From NCBI RefSeq assembly GCF_030271535.1, contig NZ_JASCXJ010000016.1:1-64000 (forward strand): a stretch of 64,000 bases of DNA, in the 5' to 3' direction. A program made the position numbers and the translations under genes. A model generated the notes under the pieces. It was not told the DNA's origin. It worked only from the letters and a program-made list of their open reading frames with translations, and searched no databases. Below, piece by piece: positions 43,542 to 52,600 of the stretch. Source of the stretch: Nocardiopsis sp. ATB16-24. GTDB lineage: Bacteria; Actinomycetota; Actinomycetes; Streptosporangiales; Streptosporangiaceae. Numbering within the stretch: position 1 is the first letter of the stretch; every line of letters starts with the position of its first letter.

Positions 43542-43982
43542 ATGTTCCATGATGAAATAACGCGGCCCCGGCCGATATCACTTGTTTCCAGCACCGTTTC
43601 CGACTCTCATACCTGGAACCTTATTTTCATGCAGCTTTTCTTGGAGGAAATGGGGCACGAGGTGGTGAACATCGGCTCCTGTGTTCCTCTGGAGCTCTTC
43701 TCCCGAAAATGTCTGGAGCATCGCCCTGACCTGGTGGTGGTGAGCAGCGTCAACGGGCACGGTTTCAATGACGCGCTGGAACTCGCCCGGCACGTGCGCG
43801 GGGTTCCCGGACTCGGAGACCTCCTCATGGTGGTGGGGGGAAAACTGGGCGTGGAGGGCACGCGGGACGTCGGGTTCACCCGGCGTCTCCTCCAGGAAGG
43901 GTTCGACGCCGTCTTCGGTGAGGACGACCTGGTCGGATTCCGCTCCTTCGTGTCCGAGCGTGGGCTGAGAGCGGTGTCATGA
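43542..43982 (+). CDS. B12-binding small subunit of glutamate (methylaspartate) mutase
   Basis: This 146-residue cobalamin-binding protein starts at an ATG behind GAGGTGGGG. The fold signature appears as DSHTWNLIFMQLFLEEMGHE with VVNIGSCVP (residues about 20-50), followed by DLVVVSSVNGHG and LLMVVGGKLGV. In the family the first motif is DxHxxG, whose His is the lower axial ligand of cobalt; here His is kept but the Gly is Asn. It matches the S (MutS/GlmS) component of adenosylcobalamin-dependent glutamate mutase, which converts glutamate to 3-methylaspartate. It overlaps the E-subunit gene by ATGA, so the two are made together. Confidence 0.85.
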   Translation: MFHDEITRPRPISLVSSTVSDSHTWNLIFMQLFLEEMGHEVVNIGSCVPLELFSRKCLEHRPDLVVVSSVNGHGFNDALELARHVRGVPGLGDLLMVVGGKLGVEGTRDVGFTRRLLQEGFDAVFGEDDLVGFRSFVSERGLRAVS

Positions 43983-45247
43983 CGAGCGTCGTGCGTACCG
44001 GAGCCCCGTTCGGCGACTTCGTCGCCGCCGCGGAACGGAGTGGTCGTCTCGTCGTCCAGCCTCGTATGGGCTTCGGCGACGTCGAGCGGATGCGCCACGG
44101 CCTGGCACGGACCAAAGAGGCCGACGCGGTCACCGTGGGCACCCTGACACTGGACAGCTACACCAGGATCGGCGATCACGCGGCGGCCGCTCGGGCGCTG
44201 GCCGAGGGGGTGGGGCTCAACGGCTATCCGATCGTGGCCCGGCCCGACGACGACACCGTCCGACTCCTGGACGGAGTCCGGAGCGAGGACTTCCCCGTAC
44301 AGGTCCGTCATGGTTCCTCCCGCCCCCAGGACATCTTCCGGACCCTGACCCGGTTGGGCCTGGAGGCCACCGAGGGAGGACCGGTCTCCTACTGCCTTCC
44401 CTACAGCCGTACTCCGTTGAGGGAGGCCGTGGACTGCTGGGTCGAGGGCACCGAGATCCTCGCCGAGTCCGGTGCCGACGGAACGCACCCCCACCTGGAG
44501 AGCTTCGGGGGTTGCATGCTCGGGCAGCTCTGCCCGCCCGGCCTGCTCGTCGCCATCAGCCTCCTGGAGGGCATCTTCTTCAGGCAGCACGGCGTCCGCA
44601 GCCTCTCCCTCAGTTACGCGCAGCAGACCCACCCCCGCCAGGACGAGGAAGCGGTGCTCGCCCTGCGTCGACTGGCCCGTGAACACCTCCCCGACACCCA
44701 GTGGCACGTGGTCCTCTACGCCTACATGGGCGTCTATCCGCGTACACCCCGCGGCGCGTCGCTTCTCATGGAACAGGCCGCGCGCACGGCCGTCCGGGCG
44801 GGTGCGGCCCGCCTCATCGTCAAGACCAGGGCCGAGGCGTTCCGCATCCCGACGGTGGAGGAGAACGTCGAGGCCCTGGAGAACGCCGCGCGGGCCGCCG
44901 CACGTCAGAGGGCACTACCCCCGTCCGACACGGCCTCCTCGGACAGTGAGACCTACGCCGAGGCCAAGGCCCTGGTGGAGGCCGTCCTCGATCTCGACGG
45001 CGATGTCGGACGGTCGCTTCCGGAGGCGTTCGACCGAGGACTCCTCGACGTCCCCTTCTGCCTGCATCCCGACAACCGGGGGCGGACACGCAGCTACATC
45101 GACGGTGACGGACGACTGCGTTGGTCGACCACGGGAGATCTGCCGATCACGAACGGTCCGACCCGGCTGCCCCGGGGCGGTCTCACCGCCGACGCCCTCC
45201 TGAGGATGCTGCACCACGTCGAGCGGCACTACGACACCGCGGCCTGA
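43979..45247 (+). CDS. Catalytic E-type subunit of glutamate (methylaspartate) mutase
   Basis: This 422-residue TIM-barrel subunit begins at ATG 43979, overlapping the small subunit. Family blocks are recognisable: LVVQPRMGFGDVERM (about 23-37), TLDSYTRIGDH (about 56), LNGYPIV (about 80), VQVRHGSSRPQ (about 103-113), EGGPVSYCLPYS (about 130), GQLCPPGLLVAISLLEGIFF (about 181-200) and LSLSYAQQTHPRQDEE (about 207). These correspond to the MutE/GlmE enzyme that rearranges L-glutamate to (2S,3S)-3-methylaspartate with adenosylcobalamin. The same two-gene module occurs in lipopeptide clusters such as friulimicin. Here it probably supplies 3-methylaspartate, or a derivative, to the NRPS. Confidence 0.85.
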   Translation: MTSVVRTGAPFGDFVAAAERSGRLVVQPRMGFGDVERMRHGLARTKEADAVTVGTLTLDSYTRIGDHAAAARALAEGVGLNGYPIVARPDDDTVRLLDGVRSEDFPVQVRHGSSRPQDIFRTLTRLGLEATEGGPVSYCLPYSRTPLREAVDCWVEGTEILAESGADGTHPHLESFGGCMLGQLCPPGLLVAISLLEGIFFRQHGVRSLSLSYAQQTHPRQDEEAVLALRRLAREHLPDTQWHVVLYAYMGVYPRTPRGASLLMEQAARTAVRAGAARLIVKTRAEAFRIPTVEENVEALENAARAAARQRALPPSDTASSDSETYAEAKALVEAVLDLDGDVGRSLPEAFDRGLLDVPFCLHPDNRGRTRSYIDGDGRLRWSTTGDLPITNGPTRLPRGGLTADALLRMLHHVERHYDTAA

Positions 45248-45292
45248 CCCCGACCGGTCGACCGCACCCGAGCAACAGAGAGAAGAGGCACG

Positions 45293-46306
45293 ATGGACGC
45301 GCACGAGACGCCCGCCCCGCCGGTCGACGCCCCCGAGATCCCCTCCTTGGGCGAACACCTCACTTCGAGGACCACCCGAAACGCGATGCTCGTACAGCAG
45401 GAAGTGCTGGCCGCCGCGCGTTCCTACCTGAGGGGGCGGGGGTTCGTCGAACTCCTGCCGCCGCTGACCGGACCGGTCACCGACCCCGGTTGTCGTGGCG
45501 CCAAACAGATCGACATCGACTTCTACGGTCACGACCACAAACTCATGACCAGCGCGATCCTCTACAAACAGGTCTCCCTGAACGCCTTTCCCCGCCTCTT
45601 CTACGTGGCGCCGAACGTGCGGGCCGAGCATCCGGAGACCGCCGGTACCGGTCGCCACCTCTTCGAGTTCCACCAGATCGACGTCGAGATCGCCGAAGCC
45701 GGCCGCGACGAGGCGATGGACGTGGCCGCCGAACTGCTCGTCCACATCGTCCGACGGGTCGTCGAGAACGCCTCCGAACAACTCGAAGCCCTGAACCGTG
45801 ACCCGATCTTCTTCAAGGAACTGCTCAAAGGCGGATTCGAAAAGCGCACCCACGCGGATGTGGTGGCGGAACTCGCGGGCATGGGACACGAGCAGGACCC
45901 CGAATCCGAGATCGACTGGGAGGGCGAGACGCGGATCTCCCACAAGGCCGACAAACCCTTCTTCGTCACCGACTATCCCCAGGGGTCACGCGGTTTCTAT
46001 GACAGAGAGAATCCGGACCGCCCCGGCACTCTGCGCAATTTCGACCTCCTGGCCCATGGCGGTTTCGGGGAACTGGTCAGTGGGAGCGAACGGCGGTTCG
46101 AGTACGAGGAGATCGTCACGGGTATCCGCCAGAACGGTGAGGACCCCGAGAAGTACCGCTGGTACCTGGACGAGGTCGCACGAGGAATTCCCGCCAGCGC
46201 CGGATTCGGCATGGGGCTGGAACGTGTCACCCGCTACCTGACCGGACTGGACTCCCTGTGGCGGGTCAGCGCCTATCCCCGACTCCCCGGGGTGGTGTCG
46301 GCGTGA
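45293..46306 (+). CDS. AsnRS-like asparagine synthetase (AS-AR type), cluster paralogue
   Basis: This 337-residue class II aminoacyl-tRNA synthetase-like enzyme lacks an N-terminal OB-fold anticodon-binding domain. Motif 2-type residues appear in FYVAPNVRAEHPETAGTGRH (about residues 103-122) and motif 3 in SAGFGMGLERVTRYL (about 302-316). Truncated AsnRS paralogues of this kind (archaeal-type AS-AR) make asparagine from aspartate and ammonia via an acyl-adenylate. It starts 45 bp after the mutase E gene on the same strand, so it may amidate the mutase product 3-methylaspartate to 3-methylasparagine, or ligate an adenylated acid to another amine. The fold call is firm; the reaction is inference. 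Confidence 0.8.
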   Translation: MDAHETPAPPVDAPEIPSLGEHLTSRTTRNAMLVQQEVLAAARSYLRGRGFVELLPPLTGPVTDPGCRGAKQIDIDFYGHDHKLMTSAILYKQVSLNAFPRLFYVAPNVRAEHPETAGTGRHLFEFHQIDVEIAEAGRDEAMDVAAELLVHIVRRVVENASEQLEALNRDPIFFKELLKGGFEKRTHADVVAELAGMGHEQDPESEIDWEGETRISHKADKPFFVTDYPQGSRGFYDRENPDRPGTLRNFDLLAHGGFGELVSGSERRFEYEEIVTGIRQNGEDPEKYRWYLDEVARGIPASAGFGMGLERVTRYLTGLDSLWRVSAYPRLPGVVSA

Positions 46307-46623
46307 ACCCCCTGTGACGGAGGAGCCGGTCGCGACCCCCTCCCCTTCCGGGACGCGCGAGACCTTCCGGCGGCGTGTCCGGCGAGCGCCCGCCGCGTGC
46401 CGGACACAGAGGCCGTGACGGCGCCTCCGACGACGAAGACGGCCCTCCGGTCCGCGACGGCGTTCGTCGCCTGAATCGACCTCTCCCAGCGGCCGTGTGC
46501 CGCTATCGGCGTGAGCCGCTCTCCGGACCTTCCGGAACTCCGGGCGGTGCGTTCTTCCCGCCCCGCCTTCACCACCCACGGGTTCGGCCCGACAGGGCGA
46601 ACGAGAAAGGAAAGGGAGTAGCG
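46307..46623. other. Intergenic region upstream of the trimodular NRPS
   Basis: This stretch of 317 bp has no supported gene. It contains one imperfect terminator-like hairpin (46375-46407) and the NRPS ribosome-binding site at its right end. A long plus-strand frame crosses it in phase with the NRPS, but the sequence before 46624 has no start signal and does not look like a condensation domain. Confidence 0.6.
46375..46407 (+). terminator. Possible terminator after the AsnRS-like gene
   Basis: GTGTCCGGC and GCCGGACAC pair perfectly around a 15-nt loop, 69 bp beyond the AsnRS-like stop codon. The long loop makes it a weak candidate. Confidence 0.35.
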
Positions 46624-49600
46624 ATGCTCCGCACCCCCGACGTGACATGGCCGCTCAACGAGTCCCAGAGCGGGATCTGGTTCACACAGGAATCCGATCC
46701 GCGAAGTCCCATGCTCAACAACGGCGAGTACTACGAGATCCCCGGCCCGGTGGACGCGGAGGTGCTGGACCGGGCCGTGGGTCTGGTGGTGGCCGAGAAC
46801 GACATCCTGAGGATGCGGTTCCTGTCCACGGAGTCCGGGCCACGGCAGTACCCCGACCAGGAGATCACCCACCCGCTCACGGTGGTCGACGTCAGTGCCG
46901 ACACCGATCCCAAGGCCGCCGCCCTGGCGATCATGCACGAGGACCTGGCCACGCCCCTGGACATGGTCGAGGACACGCTCTACGCCCACACCCTGTTCCG
47001 TCTGGGGAACGACCGGCACATCTGGTACCAGCGCGCGCACCATCTCCTGGTCGACGGATACACCTTCATGCTGCTCGCACGGCGTGTGGCCGAGGTGTAC
47101 ACGGCCCTGCTCGGCGGTACCGACACCGGGCGGCCCTACGGCTCATTCAGCGCTCTTCTGGACGAGGCGAAGCGCTACGAGACCGGTGAGGAGCGTGAGG
47201 AGGACGCCCGCTACTGGACCGACTACCTGGCCGGCGCCCCGCACCACACTGCGCTCACCCCGCACCGTGAGGATCCGCGGTCTCACTACCTGAGATCCAC
47301 CCGCCTCATGGACGAGGAGGACGTGTCCCGCATCGAGCGGGCCGCGCAACGGGCCGGCACCGGGTGGAAACAGCTGCTGATGGCCGCGGTGGCCGCCTAC
47401 ACCCACCGTTGGACGGGGGAGAGGGACATCCTCCTCAGCCTCCCCGTCGCGGCGCGGACCACCGACCTGTCACGTCGCACACCCGGGATGTCCTCCAACG
47501 TCGTTCCGCTACGGTTCGACGTGACCCCCGCCACGTCCCTGGCCGATCTGGCCGGGGACGTGGCGACGGCCCTGCGTTCGTGCCTGCCGCACCAGAGGCA
47601 CCCGGCCGCGGCGACCCGGCGTCTGCTCGGACAGACCCCACAGAGCCGCCGCGAGTTCGGCCCGCTCGTCAACATCATGTCCTTCGACTACGGCCTCGAC
47701 TTCGGTGGCGTGCCCTCCGTACCGCACAACATCTTCCAAGGCCCCATCGAAGAGCTGCGGATCGACGTTCTGCAACGCAGCCGGGGAGGCCCACTGCACA
47801 TCGACTTCGACGCCAACCCCGCGGTGTTCTCCCCCGAGGAACTGGAGCGCCACGCCGACTCCTTCCTCCGTCTCCTCGACGCGCTGTGCGAGGACCCCGG
47901 TGTGCCGGTGGGGGACCTGGACCTGTTGACGGAGGAGGAGCGCGGGCGCGTGCTGGAGGAGTTCAGCGGCGCCGCCGTACGGTCCGACGCGGACCGGGTC
48001 GTGCACGAGGTGTTCGAGGAACGGGCCGCGGGGTCCCCTGACGCGGTGGCGTTGGTGTTCGGGGAGGAGCGGCTCACCTACGGGGAGGTGAACGCCAGGG
48101 CCAACCGGCTCGCCCGCCACCTCAGGAGCAGGGGCCTGGTCACCGGTGCGGCGGCGGGTGTCCTGCTGGAACGCGGAGTGGAGTTCGCCGTGGCGCTGCT
48201 CGCCGTGCTCAAGGCCGGTGCCGCGTACGTGCCGTTGGACCCGTCCTTCCCCGACGACCGCCTGGACTCGATGATGTCGGCGGCGGGCGTCGACCTGGTC
48301 GTGACCCGTGAGGACATGTCCGACAGAAGGGTGGGCACGCGAGAGCGGGTGCGGGTCGACACCGAGGCGGAGACGATCGCCGGACACCGTTCCGACGGCC
48401 TGGGTCTGCGAGTGGACCCCGGGGACGTCGCGTGCGTGATGTTCACGTCGGGGTCGACCGGCACGCCCAAGGGCGTGGCGGCACCGCACCGCGCGGTGGT
48501 GTCCACCCTACTGGGGCAGGACTACCTGGACTTCGGCCCCGAGCAGGTGTGGCTCCAGGCGGCTCCCGTGTCCTGGGACGCGTTCGTGCTGGAGTTCTGG
48601 GGGGCGCTGCTGCACGGATCGGTGTGCGTCCTCCACGACGGCCAGGTGCCGGAGCCGAGCCGGATCGCCGACCTGGTCGCCCGGCACGGGGTGACCACGA
48701 TGTGGTTGTCGGCGGGTCTGTTCAACCTCCTGCTCGACGAGTGCCCTGAGGTGTTCTCCGGGGTGGGGCAGGTGGCCACCGGAGGCGAGGCCCCCTCGGT
48801 GGAGCACATGAGACGTTTCCTGGAGGCGTTCCCCGACGTCCGGCTACAGCACGGCTACGGGCCGGTGGAGAGCATGGTCTTCACCAACTCCCACAGGGTG
48901 ACCCGTATCGAGGGCGGCACGGTTCCGGTCGGGGCGCCCCTCGTCAACCGCAGATGCTACGTCCTGGACGGGCGTATGCGTCCGGTGCCCGTGGGCGTGC
49001 CGGGAGAGTTGTACGTGGGCGGCGAGGGGCTGGCCCTGGGTTACGTGGGCCGTCCCGATCTGACGGCCGAGCGGTTCGTCACGGACCCCTTCCACGGTCG
49101 GGGGGAACGTATGTACCGGACCGGGGACCTGGTCCGGTGGACCTCCGACGGGGTGCTGGAGTTCCTGGGCCGGGTGGACGACCAGGTCAAGATCCGTGGT
49201 TTCCGGATCGAACCGGGGGAGGTCGAGGCCGCCCTGGCCGCCCTGCCCGGGGTCGGCCAGTGCGCGGTGGTGGTCCGTGAGGACCGCCCGGGGGACAAAC
49301 GCCTGGTGGCCTACACGGCTCCCTCGAACGAGAGCGGTGCGACGCTGGACGCCGTCGCGTTGCGGGCGGCCCTCGCCACCTCGCTGCCGGACTACATGCT
49401 GCCTTCGGTCGTGGTCGTGCTGGACGCACTACCGCTCAACGCCAACGGCAAACTGGACCGACGGGCCCTGCCCGCTCCCGACTACGGAGCCGCGGCCACC
49501 GGACGAGGACCGCGCACACCGCAGGAGGAGATCCTCTGCGGTGTCTTCCGCGAACTCCTCGGTGTGGACGCCGTCGGCATCGACGACTCCTTCTTCGACC

Positions 49601-52600
49601 TGGGCGGACACTCCCTGCTTCTGAGCCGTCTCATCGGCCGGGTGCGTGCGCTGCTGGGGGTGGAGCTGAACGTTCGGGACCTGTTCCGCTCGCCCACGGT
49701 CGCGGCCATCGGCGCGATGGTCGGAGCCGCGCTCCCCGGAGCGGTCCGAAGGCCGCCGGTGGCGGTGGAGCGACCCCGGCGGGTGCCGTTGTCCTTCGCC
49801 CAGCGGCGCCTGTGGTTCCTCAACCGGATGGAGGGGCCGAGCCCGACCTACAACATCCCGGTGGTGCTGCGTCTGCGTGGCCGGGTGGAGGAGGACGCGC
49901 TGCGTTCGGCCCTGGGCGACGTGGTCGCCCGGCACGAGGCGTTGCGGACGGTCTTCCCCTCCGAGGAGGGCGAGCCCTACCAGAGGATCCTGGACCCCGA
50001 GGAGAGCGGGCCCGTCCTGGAGGTGGAGGAGACCACGACCTCGGAGGTGGACCGGCTGGTCCACGAGGTGGTCCGCCACGCCTTCGACATCGAGGCACGG
50101 ATCCCGTTCCGCGCGTGGCTCCTGAGGACCTCCGAGGAGGAGTCGGTGCTGGTGGTGTTGCTGCACCACATCGCCGGTGACGGATGGTCGATGGGTCCGC
50201 TGATGGACGATCTGGCGTCCGCCTACACGGATCGGGTCCGAAACCGGGAGCCGGAATGGAACGGACGGCCGGAACTCGCGATCCAGTACGCCGACTACAC
50301 CCTGTGGCAGAACGGGCTGATGGACGAGGAGGACCCCGAGGGTCTCGCGGCCCGACAGCTCGACTTCTGGCGTGAGGCGCTGGACGGTGCTCCGGAGGTC
50401 CTCGACCTGCCGCTGGACCGGCCCCGTCCGACCGTCGCCGACCACCGGGGGGAGACGGTGCCCCTCACCCTGGACGCCGATCTGCATCGTTCCCTGTCCG
50501 AGGTGGCGCGGGGTCACGGTGTCACCCTGTTCATGGTCTTCCAGGCGGCGTTGGCGGTCGCGTTGAGTCGTTCCGGTGCGGGGGAGGACGTGCCGATCGG
50601 GACTCCGGTGGCGGGGCGGACGGATCCGGCGTTGGACGATCTGGTGGGGTTCTTCGTCAACACCCTGGTGTTGCGCACGGACGTGTCGGGGGATCCGTCG
50701 TTCGCGGAGTTGTTGGAGCGGGTGCGCGAGGCCGACCTGGCCGCCTTCGACCACCAGGACGTGCCCTTCGACAAGGTGGTGGAGGCCCTGGCCCCCGCAC
50801 GCTCAGCCGCACACCACCCGCTGTTCCAGGTGATGTTGGTCCTCCAGAACAACAGGGAGGCGACCCTGGAACTGCCCGGTCTGGACACCACCCTGGAACT
50901 GTGCTCCACGGGAGCGTCCAAGTTCGACCTCACCCTCTCCCTCAGCGAGGAGATCGACGCCTCGGGACCGGCCGGCATCACGGGAGACCTGGAATTCGCC
51001 ACCGATCTGTTCGACCGGGAGACGGCGCGGGCGTTGGTGGAACGCTGGGAGCGGGTGTTGGCGGCGGTGGCGGCTGACCCGCGGGTGTCGGTGGGTCGGA
51101 TCGACGTGTTGTCGCGGCAGGAGCGTCGACGTGTGCTGGAGGAGTTGCCCGGGGAGGGGGAGCGTAGCGGCATCGCGGATCGGGCCGTGCACGAGGTGTT
51201 CGAGGAGCGGGTGGCGCAGTCCCCTGACGCGGTGGCGTTGGTGTTCGGGGAGGAGCGGCTCACCTACGGGGAGGTGAACGCCAGGGCCAACCGGCTCGCC
51301 CGCCACCTCAGGAACAGAGGCCTGCGACGGGGTGACGTCGCGGGCGTGTACCTGCCGCGCGGTCCGGAGATGGTGGTGGCGGTACTGGCGGTGCTCAAGG
51401 CCGGTGCCGGTTACACCCTGCTGGACGTGGAGTTCCCGGCCGAACGGCTGGCGTCGGTGGTGGACGCGGCCGGTGTGGAGAAGGTGATCTCCGAGGGGGA
51501 GGAGGGACCCGTCACCTCAAGAGCGGAAAGTGTGCGGATCGACGAGGATCGTGCGCTGATCGCCGCTCTGGACACGGCCGACCTGGGGATCGAGGTGTCC
51601 GCCGCCGATGTCGCGTGTGTGATGTTCACGTCGGGGTCGACCGGTACGCCCAAGGGCGTGATGGCGCCGCATCGGGCTCTGGTGGGGACGTTCCTGGGCC
51701 AGGACTACGCCGATTTCGGTGCTGATCAGGTGTGGTTGCAGTGTTCGCCGGTGTCGTGGGACGCGTTCGCTCTGGAGTTGTTCGGTGCGTTGTTGTTCGG
51801 TGGTCGGTGTGTGTTGCAGCCGGGGCAGCGTCCGCGGTTCGATGCGATCGCGGATCTGGTGGTGCGGCATGGGGTGACCGATCTTCAGATGTCGGCGGGG
51901 TTGTTCAACGTGATGTTGGACGAGCGTCCTGAGGTGTTCGATGTGGTGCGTGTGGCGATGACCGCTGGTGAGGCGGCGTCGGTGGCGCATGTGGCCAAGG
52001 CGTTGGCCGAGCATCCGGGTGTGCGAGTGGTCAACGGTTATGGCCCGGCGGAGAACATGGGCTTCACCACCTTCCACGAGGTCCGTGCGGTGGAGGAGGG
52101 ACAGGTCTCCATCCCGATCGGGCGGCCGATCCCCGGAGGGAGGACCTACGTCCTGGACGGGCGTATGCGTCCGGTGCCCGTGGGCGTGACGGGAGAGCTG
52201 TACGTGGGCGGCGAGGGGCTGGCCCTGGGTTACGTGGGCCGGCCCGATCTGACGGCCGAGCGGTTCGTGCCCGACCCCTTCGGTACGCCGGGCGGACGGA
52301 TGTACCGCACGGGCGACCTGGTGCGGTGGACCTCCGACGGGGTGCTGGAGTACCTGGGCCGGGCCGACGACCAGGTGAAGGTCCGTGGTTTCCGGGTGGA
52401 ACCGGGAGAGGTCGAGGCCGCCCTGGCCGCCCTGCCCGGGGTCGGCCGATGCGCGGTGGTGGTCCGTGAGGACCGTCCGGGGGACAAGCGCCTGGTGGCC
52501 TACACGACGCCCGCGCACAAGGACGGTGTGGTGCTGGACGCCGTCGTGTTGCGGGCGGGTCTTGCCACGTCGTTGCCGGAGTACATGGTGCCGTCGGCGG

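Noticed and set aside
46375..46623. N-terminal extension of the trimodular NRPS by 83 residues
   Set aside because: The frame is open but the extension has no domain similarity and no ribosome-binding site, while ATG 46624 has an excellent one and begins the C domain at its usual distance.
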